In this document: one piece after another, positions 53,425 to 62,558 of the stretch
Position numbering within the stretch: position 1 is the first letter of the stretch
Layout of the letters: each line of letters begins with the position of its first letter
Source of the DNA: Halomonas colorata
Lineage (GTDB): Bacteria; Pseudomonadota; Gammaproteobacteria; Pseudomonadales; Halomonadaceae
Direction: 5' to 3'
Length of the DNA stretch: 64,000 nucleotides
NCBI RefSeq assembly: GCF_014897985.1
Contig: NZ_JABUZA010000007.1
Location: 62,001 to 126,000, forward strand
Translations under genes and position numbers: made by a program
Notes under the pieces: generated by a model
Databases searched by the model: none
Told to the model about the DNA's origin: nothing
The model's input: only the letters and a program-made list of their open reading frames with translations

Positions 53425-54178
53425 GAGCGAAGGCCCCAATATCGTGCGCATCGCAGCGCTTATCGGAGATAACGCCAGAGCCGAGGTTCTTTCTGCTCTG
53501 ATGTCAGGCCGTGCGTACACCGCCACTGAGCTGGCAGATACTGCTGGGGTAACCAAGCAAACCATCAGTTTCCATCTTGGCAAGCTGCTGGGGGCTGAGC
53601 TGATCACGGTGGAAAAACAGGGTCGCCATCGCTATTTCATGCTGGCCGGGCCAGAAGTGGCTAGCCTTCTTGAAGCGCTGATGGGTCTGACGTTTAAAAG
53701 CGGAGGCGATTCCCGCTTTACCGGCCCGCGCGACCCTGCACTGCGTAAAGCTCGTATCTGTTACGACCACCTAGCCGGAGAGTTAGGCGTATGGGTGTAT
53801 GAGCGGATGCTTCAAACGGGTATCTTTCAACAGCACTCAGGAGGGCTAGACCTTACTAAGCATGGCCGGGTGTGGTTTCTTCAATTGGGTATTGATACCG
53901 ACGCGCTTGCGTCTTCAAAACGCTCACTGTGTCGAACGTGCCTTGACTGGAGCGAACGCAAGCATCACTTGGCAGGCGCGCTTGGCAGTGCGCTGCTTAC
54001 CCGTATTCAGGAACTGGGATGGGCGAAGCAAGAGAAGGATTCACGCGTGATTGCGTTCAGCACTTCAGGCGAGAAAGCGCTGCGGGCAATATTCTCATCT
54101 CAAAGTACGCCATTGGTTTCAGACCAGCCATCGACCGCTCCACGGCCTGTTGAAATCGAAAACATTCAAGCTATATAG
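53423..54178 (+). CDS. ArsR-family regulator with C-terminal sensor domain
   Basis: A 251-residue winged-helix regulator. The DNA-binding part is ELADTAGVTKQTISFHLGKL (36-55). An added C-terminal domain contains RSLCRTCLDWSERKHHLAGA, which has a CxxC pair conserved in this subgroup. The reading frame is closed by TAG just upstream, so the ATG at 53423 is the first possible start. No Shine-Dalgarno is present and the operator palindrome lies over it, so translation may be leaderless. Confidence 0.85.
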   Translation: MSEGPNIVRIAALIGDNARAEVLSALMSGRAYTATELADTAGVTKQTISFHLGKLLGAELITVEKQGRHRYFMLAGPEVASLLEALMGLTFKSGGDSRFTGPRDPALRKARICYDHLAGELGVWVYERMLQTGIFQQHSGGLDLTKHGRVWFLQLGIDTDALASSKRSLCRTCLDWSERKHHLAGALGSALLTRIQELGWAKQEKDSRVIAFSTSGEKALRAIFSSQSTPLVSDQPSTAPRPVEIENIQAI

Positions 54179-54216
54179 CATACATAGCCCATCTGTACTC
54201 TTTGAGACCTAGCCTG

Positions 54217-54648
54217 ATGCACTACCGCCCCATGAAAATTGAAGATTACGACGCCGCCGTGGCGCTTTGGCTGAGCACGGAAGGCGTGCGGCTGCGCGAT
54301 GCGGATTCTCGTGAGGGCATCGACAAGTATTTGCAACGCAACCCAGGGCTGAGCTTTGTCGCCGAGCAGGATGGCAATTTAGTGGGCACGATAATGGCGG
54401 GACATGACGGCCATCGCGGTTTTGTGCAGCATCTAGCGGTCGCGGCGGTTTGCCGAAAGCAGGGTATTGGCTCCGAGCTGGTCTGCCGCTGCATGAACGC
54501 GCTAAAGAATGAAGGCATTCAGAAATCGCACCTGATGTTGCTGGTGGATAACGATGCTGGCAAGCGCTTCTGGAAGCGCCTGGGCTGGGAGTTTCGTACC
54601 GATATCGAACTTCACTCGTTTATCTTGAGCAGCGGCCCCAACGCTTGA
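54217..54648 (+). CDS. GNAT-family N-acetyltransferase
   Basis: A 143-residue acetyltransferase. The acetyl-CoA loop is AAVCRKQGIGSELVC (motif A) preceded by the strand VQHLAVA. It is close to the YpeA/ribosomal-type small GNATs. The ATG at 54217 fits the family start MHYRPMKIEDYDAAVALW. The substrate is unknown. Confidence 0.85.
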   Translation: MHYRPMKIEDYDAAVALWLSTEGVRLRDADSREGIDKYLQRNPGLSFVAEQDGNLVGTIMAGHDGHRGFVQHLAVAAVCRKQGIGSELVCRCMNALKNEGIQKSHLMLLVDNDAGKRFWKRLGWEFRTDIELHSFILSSGPNA

Positions 54649-54687
54649 GGCCCCGCTTTATACGTGTTGGTGCTCGGCTTAATACCG

Positions 54688-55656
54688 TCAATAGCCACCC
54701 TGGCCGTTAAGTAAGCTCAAAATGACCGGAAGCGTGATTAGCGACACCAGCAAGGATGCAATGATCGCCAGCGAGATCGTCTCCTGGCGGTATTCGTACT
54801 TCTTGGCAAACACGTAAACGCCCGCGCCAATAGGCTGTGCCGCCATAACAACGGCTGCCGCCAGCCACAGCGCATCCTCTTCCCCCATGCCGAAAAGATA
54901 CACGCCCGACAGCAGCGTGATGGCAGGCTGCACGACAATCTTGAGCAACAGCATGGGTGCGACGATGCCTAACGCATCGCCGGTTATCTGCTCTTTGACG
55001 TTAAGCCGGGACAAGCCAAGCCCCAGCGCAAATAGTGCGGTCGGGCCCGCAGCGCTGCCCAGGAAACCGGCAAACGCTTCCAGAAATGCCGGCAGAGGAA
55101 TACCGAACAGCACGAAGAAAAGCCCCGCCAGCACGGAAACGGTAAGGGGGTTGGTAAAGGTCGTCTTGAAGGCTTTCCAAAGGCTGGTAGCGGCTGGGGT
55201 ATTGCCTGCGCGGTTGCTGGCAAACAGATCCCAGCTGATGATCACGGCCATTATAGCGGGGATATTATGCAGGATCGTCGCGATGGCCGCCGGTAGCGCC
55301 GCCTCCTGCCCGAACACGGAGATAAGAATGGGCACGCCCATATAGCCGGTCGTGCCATAACAGGCGCCCATGCTCAGAATGGACGACTGGGGCAGCGCAA
55401 TGCCCTTGTATCGGGCAATCAACCCGGCCAGCAGGTACACGCAGACGATGCCTATCAGTGACGAGGCGATAAAGCCCCACTGCTTGAGTTCGTTGATATC
55501 GGCCCTGGCAATGGCTAAAAACAGTAGAGCTGGCAGCGCGACATACAGCACGTAGTCGTTGATCAGCTTATCGGAACTGCCGCTATCGGGTTTTACTTTG
55601 CCAAACAGGTAGCCAAGAAGAATGACCATGAAAATCGGGATGACGACCAGGAACAT
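54688..55656 (-). CDS. AEC-family transporter (auxin efflux carrier type)
   Basis: A 322-residue membrane protein with about ten spans in two halves, with the family's ILLGYLFGKVK opening and GCYGTTGYMGVPILI in the middle. Bacterial members such as MdcF or YfdV move organic acids. It is divergent from a LysR gene, 145 bases apart, which probably controls it. Confidence 0.87.
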   Translation of the reverse strand: MFLVVIPIFMVILLGYLFGKVKPDSGSSDKLINDYVLYVALPALLFLAIARADINELKQWGFIASSLIGIVCVYLLAGLIARYKGIALPQSSILSMGACYGTTGYMGVPILISVFGQEAALPAAIATILHNIPAIMAVIISWDLFASNRAGNTPAATSLWKAFKTTFTNPLTVSVLAGLFFVLFGIPLPAFLEAFAGFLGSAAGPTALFALGLGLSRLNVKEQITGDALGIVAPMLLLKIVVQPAITLLSGVYLFGMGEEDALWLAAAVVMAAQPIGAGVYVFAKKYEYRQETISLAIIASLLVSLITLPVILSLLNGQGGY

Positions 55657-55801
55657 AGCGCTTTCTCATGTTGAAGAAGTGTCGGCGTGGGAAACGCACT
55701 CGATGGCGGTCATCATCAAAGCTGGCCGCTGTTTTGTTAAATGAATTGTGCCAAGGTTATAATCGTTTTTATCGATAGCGGTGCACATGCGCGGGGCATC
55801 T

Positions 55802-56698
55802 ATGCAGTCTGAACACCAAGACGCTTTTTCCTTGAAAGGGCGGGGTATTACGCTCGAACAGCTGCGCGCTTTCGTGACTGTGGCGCAGTACGGCGGGTTT
55901 GGTCGCGCGAGTGACGTGCTGGCGCGTACCCAGTCGACGCTAAGCGTTGGCCTTAAACGTCTTGAAGAAGATATTGGCTTTCGCCTCATTGAAAGGCGCC
56001 AAGGGCATGTGATCGGGCTGACCGAAGAGGGCCGGCGGCTGTTACCGGCCGCCCGCGATATTCTTCAACGTACCAGCAGAGCGATCAACTCGCTGAAGGC
56101 CTCAAGCCTTGAGGGAAAAGTAGCGCTAGGAGTACCGGATGACTTTGCGGTGGGTAACCTTCACCGTGTGATATCGCTCTGCCTTGAGGACAACCCGGGG
56201 CTGCGCGTGGAAGTCACAGCGGCCTCCTCTGCGGTGCTTTCGCGAATGGCAGAACAGCAGCAGCTGGATGTAGTAATTCTCAAGGGCGTGGCGGGCCAAC
56301 CGGTGGTATCGAAAGCCGAGCAGGTCATTCAGGTCGAGCCGCTTTACTGGGTAAGCGCTGGCGCGATCCATTTCGATGACCTGCGCGATATTCCGCTGGT
56401 CACGTTTCTGGACGGGTGCGTGATTCGAAGCAGTGCCGTCATGGCGCTGAACGGTGTCGGGCGCTCGCACTACTTCGCTTATGTCAGCGGGTCGTTCGAT
56501 AACATCAAGAAAGCGGTCATCAGCGGGTTGGGAGTGGGCATCCTGCCCAAAAGCGCGTTATCGGAGGAGCTGTGCGTACTTTCTGAGGCGAACGGCGTCC
56601 CGAATTTGCCCTCCATCCAGTTGGTGCTCAGCGCTTCGCAATCAAGCGAGCTGTACGAGCAGTTTGCCCGCTACCTGAGCCGTTCGCTGATCGAGTAA
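55802..56698 (+). CDS. LysR-family regulator
   Basis: A 298-residue LysR protein: winged helix ITLEQLRAFVTVAQYGGFGR and LARTQSTLSVGLKRLEEDIG. GGGG stands 5 bases before the ATG at 55802; GTG and ATG codons lie slightly upstream. It is divergent from the AEC transporter and probably its regulator. An ATCGATAAAAACGAT-type dyad lies in the shared spacer near 55759-55776. Confidence 0.88.
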   Translation: MQSEHQDAFSLKGRGITLEQLRAFVTVAQYGGFGRASDVLARTQSTLSVGLKRLEEDIGFRLIERRQGHVIGLTEEGRRLLPAARDILQRTSRAINSLKASSLEGKVALGVPDDFAVGNLHRVISLCLEDNPGLRVEVTAASSAVLSRMAEQQQLDVVILKGVAGQPVVSKAEQVIQVEPLYWVSAGAIHFDDLRDIPLVTFLDGCVIRSSAVMALNGVGRSHYFAYVSGSFDNIKKAVISGLGVGILPKSALSEELCVLSEANGVPNLPSIQLVLSASQSSELYEQFARYLSRSLIE

Positions 56699-56705
56699 CT
56701 CGCGC

Positions 56706-57689
56706 TTAAAGCCCCAGCGCCCCCCGGCGCAGCCAGCCGTGCACAAACACCAGCTTTTGCAGCGTCACTTCTGTCAGCACGAACGGGTACACATCCGAAA
56801 GCCCCATGGAGCGGTTGACGTTGTTTACCCCGGCCACCACCGCTGTGGCGATATGGATCAAGCGCTCGGCATCCGGTTCGGCGTAGGCGTCCCATTTCTG
56901 ATCACGCGGTAGCTCGGGCAAATCCATGCCCGAAGCCACGAAGCTGTCGGTGATATCGGTCAGGTGCAGAAGGTGCGAGACGGTTTCCGCCCAGTCTTCA
57001 TGCGGGTGAGCCGAGGCGTAGGTCGAGACATAGTGCGCGCGCCAGTCCTCTGGCGGGCCTTCATGGTAGTGATGCTGGAGCGCCTCGGTGTAATCGGCAC
57101 GCTCATCGTCAAACGCCTTGCGAAAGGCATCCAGAAAATCTTCCCGCAGGCTTAACCGCCACCACAGCATATGGGCGATTTCATGGCGCATATGGCCAAT
57201 CATGGTGCGGTAAGGCTCTTCCAGCTCTTCGCGGCGTGTTGTGCTCAGTACCGAGTCCGCCTCGGCCACGCTGATCGTGACCACGCCACCCACATGGCCC
57301 ATGGGCACCGGCGTGGCGCCTTCGGCCAGCATATGAAAGGTGGGCGGTGCGCCCGGGTCTTCCGGCCGAAACCAGTGCCAGCGGCCCAGGTTATCGATCA
57401 CCCAGCGCTTGGCGGCCTCGGTCAGCGCCCAGTTGGGAATGGCGTCGGGAATCTCCGGGTCCGGCGCCAGAGCGGTCATCGCACAGGCGCGACAGAACTC
57501 ACCCTCGTTAGGTGCAATCCAGTTGCAGCCAATCACGTCACGGTTGGCGCAGAAGGGCGGCATGGGAATAAACGCTCGCGCCTGGGGGTCGTAAGCCACC
57601 GGGACGCCATCGGCGGTCACCAGGTTATCAAACCACAACGAACCGGCACCGACCGGGTTGGAGAAAACGCGCATGGGCCGGGTACTCAT
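56706..57689 (-). CDS. Putative zinc-binding metallopeptidase with degenerate N-terminal zinc ribbon
   Basis: A 327-residue protein of the putative zinc-binding metallopeptidase family (COG4307 type). The catalytic zinc motif HEIAH is at residues 169-173 and DWAETVSHLLHL supplies the third ligand. Family members begin with CxxC knuckles; here the first section reads FSNPVGAGSLWFDN and has no cysteines. The second knuckle is intact (Cys47, Cys55, Cys66, Cys69). It ends 8 bases from the convergent LysR gene. Its biological substrate is unknown. Confidence 0.8.
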   Translation of the reverse strand: MSTRPMRVFSNPVGAGSLWFDNLVTADGVPVAYDPQARAFIPMPPFCANRDVIGCNWIAPNEGEFCRACAMTALAPDPEIPDAIPNWALTEAAKRWVIDNLGRWHWFRPEDPGAPPTFHMLAEGATPVPMGHVGGVVTISVAEADSVLSTTRREELEEPYRTMIGHMRHEIAHMLWWRLSLREDFLDAFRKAFDDERADYTEALQHHYHEGPPEDWRAHYVSTYASAHPHEDWAETVSHLLHLTDITDSFVASGMDLPELPRDQKWDAYAEPDAERLIHIATAVVAGVNNVNRSMGLSDVYPFVLTEVTLQKLVFVHGWLRRGALGL

Positions 57690-57859
57690 AAGAAAGGAGC
57701 CTTGAGTCTAGGCAGGGATGCGCGGCTACGTCCAATGCCTTCACGCTTATCGTCTGCATACGCTGTAGGCGAAGGCTTTAGCCCGCAACGATTTCAGCGT
57801 GTTATAAATAACCGCATACGAATAACACGTCTGCTTAATATTCTCTCGAAAGGTGCCCC

Positions 57860-58429
57860 ATGGCGATAAGCGAACCCCGCTGGGTAGAAGAGTTGCCGCG
57901 ACTCTATGCTCACCTCTGGGCATGCCTGACTCAAGGCGTCAACGACCGCCACGCTGCGGCACGTCATCCCACCTTGGCCACTGTAAGCGCCAATGGTATG
58001 CCCCAAGCCCGCACGGTAGTGCTGCGCGAAGCCGATCAGCAGGCCGCCACGCTTGCCACCTACACCGATATTCACTCCGATAAAATCGCTGCCCTGCGCG
58101 CCAACCCCGTGGCCGCGCTGCACGTATGGGATGCCGAGCAAATGCTGCAATGTCGCATCGAAGCCAACGTCACCATCCTGAATGGCGACGAGGTCAGCGA
58201 GCGCTGGCAGCGAATACCCGAACACGCCCGCACCGCCTACAGCCGCGGCCCCGCGCCGGGCGAGCCGATTGCGGATTCACTGGACTACACCAAGACCCCG
58301 GCCGAAAGCGCTTTCGCGGTGCTGTGGCTCGACATTCAAGCGATAGAAGCGCTGCACCTGGGCCACCACCACCGCCGCGCGGTGTTCAAGCGGGCGGATA
58401 ATTGGGCAGGGCAGTGGCTGGTGCCGTAA
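57860..58429 (+). CDS. Pyridoxamine 5'-phosphate oxidase-family flavoprotein
   Basis: A 189-residue split-barrel FMN protein: PTLATVSANGMPQARTVVLR is the flavin-binding strand pair, and the final HHHRRAVFKRADNWAGQWLV matches family ends. It is not PdxH itself, whose C-terminal signature is different. AAGG precedes the ATG. Role unknown. Confidence 0.82.
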   Translation: MAISEPRWVEELPRLYAHLWACLTQGVNDRHAAARHPTLATVSANGMPQARTVVLREADQQAATLATYTDIHSDKIAALRANPVAALHVWDAEQMLQCRIEANVTILNGDEVSERWQRIPEHARTAYSRGPAPGEPIADSLDYTKTPAESAFAVLWLDIQAIEALHLGHHHRRAVFKRADNWAGQWLVP

Positions 58430-58468
58430 TGGGCGCGTCGGCTAACGCAAATCGCGAGCACTTTTTTT

Positions 58469-58493
58469 GTAGGAGTCGGCTTCAGCCCACGAC
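58469..58493 (+). repeat. REP-like element (GTAGGAG...TTCAGCCC)
   Basis: GTAGGAGTCGGCTTCAGCCC lies after seven T in the intergenic space. Elements of the form GTAGGAGC-CGGCTTCAGCCG are scattered through Pseudomonas and related genomes as short repetitive palindromes. Only a single copy was seen in this window. Confidence 0.5.
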
Positions 58494-58540
58494 GATGTAG
58501 GCTACTCAGTCGCGACGACTTTCAAATTCCAAGGAACCCC

Positions 58541-59890
58541 ATGCCCCACGCTGAGCCTACCGAGCAGGATGCTCCACGCTTCACCACCCCTGCCGGTGAG
58601 ATAATCGGTTGGCGGGATCGCGGCGTTATCCGTGCCACGGGTATCCGCTACGCCCGCGCAGAGCGCTTCTGCGCCCCAGAGGATGAGCCGCCTGCCACCA
58701 TGCCCATTCAGGCCACTCAGTGGTCCCCCGCTTTGCCACAAAACAGTATTCCTGAGCTGGATGAGGCCTTGGGCATTACCCCCCAGGAGGCGGCCTACTG
58801 CGAAGGTGAGCTGCATCTGTCGGTGACCATTCCGGATAGCCCCGCCACGGCGCCGCGCCCGGTGATGGTCTGGATTCACGGTGGCTCTTACGTATTCGGC
58901 GCGGCAGACCTCGCGGTATACGACGTACGCCCGCTGGCGCTTGAACAGGACGTGATCGTGGTAGCGGTCAACTACCGGCTCGGCCTGCTGGGTTTTCTGG
59001 GCGGCTATGCCAATCGCCCGGCAAACCTGGGCCTGCTCGATCTCATTTCGGCGCTGCGCTGGGTCAACACCAACATTGCGGCCATGGGCGGCGACCCTAA
59101 CAACGTTACTCTGTTTGGGCATTCCGCCGGAGGCGATGCGGCGGCCCATCTAATGATTGCCGAGGGCATTGATGGGCTTTTTCAGCGCGCCATCATCCAG
59201 AGCGCGCCGCTAGGCATCAGCCGCAACCGGGCGAAGATGCACGGCAAGATGAGCCGAAAGGCCGCTGATGTAAAAGACGATACGCCCTTGGAAGAGGTTC
59301 TGTGCGCACAAGAGCAGGTGGTTAAAGCCGCCCAAGGGTTTGGGCTGAGATCCGCCATGCCGTTTGGCACCCAGTACGGCCACTACCCGCTGCCCATTGA
59401 GGCCGAGGTAGACGCTGCCTGGCGCCGCGCTGCGCCGAAATTCGACATTTTTATTGGCTACACCTTAGAGGAAACCGCGCTGTTTCTAGTGATGTCTCGC
59501 AACCTTTCGCGGCTACGCCAGTTTCCATTAATAGGTGAGCGGGCCACCAGGGCGATGGTGGCTGCCACCACGCGCAAAATATACAAGCGCGATGCCCTCA
59601 TGTTTGCCCGCCGCCACGCGAAAGCCGGTGGCAACGCTTACGTTTATCGGCTGGATTGGGGCAAGGGCCACTATCCGTTTGGCGCCTCCCATACCATTGA
59701 GCTTCCGCTACTGTTGGGCGAGCCCGCCAGCTGGCAATATGCCGATATCGTTAAAGACGTGGAACAAACCGATCTGCTTGAGCACGGCCAACGCCTGCGC
59801 GAGCTATGGGCAGATTTCGCGCGAAACGGGCAACTGCCGCCCACTGGTCAGCTTGAACCGCAAATAGTGCAGTGGTGGCAGGCCAGCTAG
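58541..59890 (+). CDS. Type B carboxylesterase
   Basis: A 449-residue carboxylesterase of the acetylcholinesterase-like family. The oxyanion hole is VWIHGGSYVFGAA, the nucleophile Ser195 lies in GHSAGGDAAAH (the usual GESAG has His in place of Glu), and the catalytic His is His384 in GASHTIELPLL. AAGGAA precedes the ATG. The second part (residues about 200-300) is shorter than in the longest family members. Substrate unknown. Confidence 0.87.
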   Translation: MPHAEPTEQDAPRFTTPAGEIIGWRDRGVIRATGIRYARAERFCAPEDEPPATMPIQATQWSPALPQNSIPELDEALGITPQEAAYCEGELHLSVTIPDSPATAPRPVMVWIHGGSYVFGAADLAVYDVRPLALEQDVIVVAVNYRLGLLGFLGGYANRPANLGLLDLISALRWVNTNIAAMGGDPNNVTLFGHSAGGDAAAHLMIAEGIDGLFQRAIIQSAPLGISRNRAKMHGKMSRKAADVKDDTPLEEVLCAQEQVVKAAQGFGLRSAMPFGTQYGHYPLPIEAEVDAAWRRAAPKFDIFIGYTLEETALFLVMSRNLSRLRQFPLIGERATRAMVAATTRKIYKRDALMFARRHAKAGGNAYVYRLDWGKGHYPFGASHTIELPLLLGEPASWQYADIVKDVEQTDLLEHGQRLRELWADFARNGQLPPTGQLEPQIVQWWQAS

Positions 59891-59914
59891 TTAGCGACAA
59901 GCGCATTCTCATTA

Positions 59915-60874
59915 TCATGAATGCATTTGCCGACTGGCCCCAGGAGGCTTGCCGATGACGCGCTTGAAAGCACGACTGAATGCCGCTTGAGACGTATAGC
60001 CGAGTCGTTGGGCGACCACGTCGATAGATACTCTTTCTTGAGTGAGCCATTGATTGGCAAGACGCATCCGCAGTTCCGTTGCATAGCGTAGGGGTGGCAC
60101 TCCGATGGTGGTTTGAAAGCGTTGTGCGAAAACTGAGCGAGAGACATGCGACTCCGCAGCCAACTCTGCCACTGTCCATTCACGGCCAGGCTGGCGGTGC
60201 AGCGCCAGTATGGCACGAGCAAGACGTGGGTCACGCAATGCCGCAACGAGACCAGAGGCGTTTTCACAGCCGGACTCGATCCAGCCGCGCACCATCATGG
60301 CTGCCGCAACCTCCGCGAGCCGAGCCAGAATACCCGCGAAACCGATACGACCGGCGCAGATTTCCCGTTTCATTGAATCAAGCATAGGCAGCAAGCCAGG
60401 GTAGCGATCCCCCAGCGTGTCAGCCACCATGACGGTTGGCATCAATTTACCAAGCCCCTGCATGCCGCCTAGATCGAACTCCATGCAACCGTAGAAAATG
60501 ACGGCACTGGGTGTCGGGTGAGTACTGGGGCATGTGTCTACCCCGCTGACGGCTTCGCCAAGGGGCGCAGCATCGAATGTGTCGATGCTCTGAAATGAAA
60601 CCTTCGCATCCGATAGAAGCTGATGCCTCCCCCCTTGAGGTATAAACACAGCGCTTCCAGCGGACAGTTCATGCAACTCACCATCATCTGTACGTAAAAA
60701 GGCAGTACCAACCGCCAGAAAGTGGAAGTAAGCGTGTCCTGGCTTGTCTTCGAAGCCTAAACCGAAAGATGGGCCTGTCTGAATGCGGCGGTATTGGACG
60801 CCACGCAGGCGCATGCCGGTCAGCAGTTCGCTGATGAGATCAGATGACAGGGCAAATTTATCTTTATTGGTCAT
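59915..60874 (-). CDS. AraC-family regulator with cupin N-terminus
   Basis: A 319-residue regulator with a cupin_6-type sensor (FHFLAVGTAFLRTDDGELHE) and two helix-turn-helix motifs (WTVAELAAESHVSRSVFAQR, then DVVAQRLGYTSQAAFSRAFK). The ATG at 60874 is preferred because the more upstream start at 60913 lies inside a palindrome that looks like an operator. It is divergent from an MFS exporter, a frequent pair. Confidence 0.87.
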   Translation of the reverse strand: MTNKDKFALSSDLISELLTGMRLRGVQYRRIQTGPSFGLGFEDKPGHAYFHFLAVGTAFLRTDDGELHELSAGSAVFIPQGGRHQLLSDAKVSFQSIDTFDAAPLGEAVSGVDTCPSTHPTPSAVIFYGCMEFDLGGMQGLGKLMPTVMVADTLGDRYPGLLPMLDSMKREICAGRIGFAGILARLAEVAAAMMVRGWIESGCENASGLVAALRDPRLARAILALHRQPGREWTVAELAAESHVSRSVFAQRFQTTIGVPPLRYATELRMRLANQWLTQERVSIDVVAQRLGYTSQAAFSRAFKRVIGKPPGASRQMHS

Positions 60875-60905
60875 TTTAGGCGTTTCGATCAAAAAAATGA
60901 GATTT

Positions 60906-60920
60906 ATGATCATAGATCAT
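60906..60920. promoter_or_regulatory. Palindrome in the AraC/MFS divergent region
   Basis: ATGATC-ATA-GATCAT lies 32 bases upstream of the AraC gene and 54 before the MFS gene. A suitable site for control of both, though based only on symmetry. Confidence 0.45.
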
Positions 60921-60974
60921 CCAGGTTTACAGCTCTAGACTTTCAGCTTCAAAAGTTTCTAGAGAAGTTTCGAA

Positions 60975-62225
60975 ATGAGTAATGACGTTTTTGATGCTGG
61001 AAAAATGGCCGATACAGGCGGTGCGGCCAGCAGTGAACCTGCTGCACCGGCGTGGATGGCGGTGTTTTCACTAGCAATGGGCGTGTTCGGGTTGCTGACG
61101 GCGGAGTACTTACCCGCCAGTCTGTTGACGCCGATGGCAACAGACCTCGGCGTGTCGGAGGCACTCGCGGGTCAAGCGGTGACGGTGACGGCGGTGATGG
61201 CTCTGTTTGCCGGGCTGCTGGTGCCCAGGTTAACGCGCAGTTTCGATCGGCGCGTGGTCTTGCTGGCGTTTACCATCCTAATGATCGCCTCCAACCTGCT
61301 CGTGGCGCTTTCCTCCAACCTGACCGTGCTGCTGGTGATGCGCATTCTATTAGGCATCGCGTTGGGGGGCTTCTGGAGCATGGCGGCAGCCGTGGCCATG
61401 CGGCTAGTGCCCGCCAATTTGGTGCCGCGAGCACTCTCCATCATCTTCAGCGGCATCGCGATCGGAACGGTGGTGTCCGTGCCACTGGGGAGCTACCTGG
61501 GTGGGCTCTATGGCTGGCGCAGTGCCTTTATCGCCGCTGCAGCTGTTGGCGGGATTACGCTGGTCTTTCAATGGTGCACGCTACCGCGTATGGCGCCGCG
61601 CAAAATGACGCATACCGCATCGGTGCTTGAACTGCTCCGCCGCCCGGGTATTGCGATTGGCATGATGGGCTGCGTACTTGCCCATACGGGCCAATATGCC
61701 TTGTTTACCTATATTCGACCGGCGCTTGAAAGCGTGGGTGACATTGATGTCGACGGTTTGGCGCTGATGCTTCTGGGGTTCGGTTTCGCCAACTTCGTCG
61801 GTACGCTGCTGGCCGGCTGGCTGATGGAACGTAGCCTGCGCGCGACCTTGGTGCTGATGCCGGCACTGGTAGGTGTGGCAGCGTTCGGCATGATCTTGCT
61901 ACCCGTCCAGGGAACCGCGCTGATGCTCCTGGTCGCGCTGTGGGGCATGGCCTTCGGCGGTGTACCGGTGGCTTGGTCCAACTGGGTTGCGCGCGCCGTG
62001 CCCGATCAAGCGGAGACCGCCGGTGGAATGGTCGTCGCGGCGGTGCAATCATCCATCGCCACCGGCGCTGCATTGGGTGGCCTTGTTTTCGGCTTTAGTG
62101 GCGTCACCGGCGTTTTCATTACCGCAGGCGCGGTGATGTTGCTCGCCGCACTCGTGATTGCTCTGCGCGTCCGGGTCGAACTACCGCAGCACGGTGCAAC
62201 CACCGGCGCCGGAATACATGTTTGA
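60975..62225 (+). CDS. MFS exporter (DHA1/AraJ-like)
   Basis: A 416-residue major-facilitator protein with 12 spans, with GLLTAEYLPASLLTPMATDL opening, the motif LVPRLTRSFDRRVVLL between helices 2 and 3, and a similar second half. It is of the AraJ/PbuE-type exporters, commonly linked to sugar or purine efflux. It is divergent from the AraC-type regulator. Confidence 0.87.
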   Translation: MSNDVFDAGKMADTGGAASSEPAAPAWMAVFSLAMGVFGLLTAEYLPASLLTPMATDLGVSEALAGQAVTVTAVMALFAGLLVPRLTRSFDRRVVLLAFTILMIASNLLVALSSNLTVLLVMRILLGIALGGFWSMAAAVAMRLVPANLVPRALSIIFSGIAIGTVVSVPLGSYLGGLYGWRSAFIAAAAVGGITLVFQWCTLPRMAPRKMTHTASVLELLRRPGIAIGMMGCVLAHTGQYALFTYIRPALESVGDIDVDGLALMLLGFGFANFVGTLLAGWLMERSLRATLVLMPALVGVAAFGMILLPVQGTALMLLVALWGMAFGGVPVAWSNWVARAVPDQAETAGGMVVAAVQSSIATGAALGGLVFGFSGVTGVFITAGAVMLLAALVIALRVRVELPQHGATTGAGIHV

Positions 62226-62558
62226 ATGACTTTTTAACCCAGGTTTGTTCCGGGGAGGGGACAGGCATTACTGGCACCACCCGGAGCAGCACACTGAATG
62301 TTGAGATACGGCCAACGCCTGCGAGCGCTATGAGCTGACGCCGCGCTTATCGTATCCGCCTATGGCCGTGAGAGCGCTGGCCCTCGCTTGCTCAAGAAAG
62401 AGAAGAGAATAGAAGAACCGAAGCCTGAACATCCTCCCGGTCAGCGTCCTCACAAAGGCTGGCGTTAGTTTCCCACAGCCCAGTCCCGCAATATTCGCCA
62501 AGGTCATACTGGCTCAGTATCATAAGCAGCCTAAACCAAGCCACAGAAGTCATCATTC
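62226..62558. other. Intergenic region without a recognised gene
   Basis: No ORF with a start signal was seen. A 16-base stretch ACGGCCAACGCCTGCG at about 62308-62323 is also found at the end of the esterase gene (about 59784-59799), within a slightly longer similar context. Apart from that nothing notable was found. Confidence 0.5.

Noticed and set aside
57171-57869. 232-codon plus-strand frame opposite the metallopeptidase gene
   Set aside because: Composition is that of an antisense shadow (Arg/His/Gly-rich), and the minus-strand frame has a recognised family with catalytic motifs.
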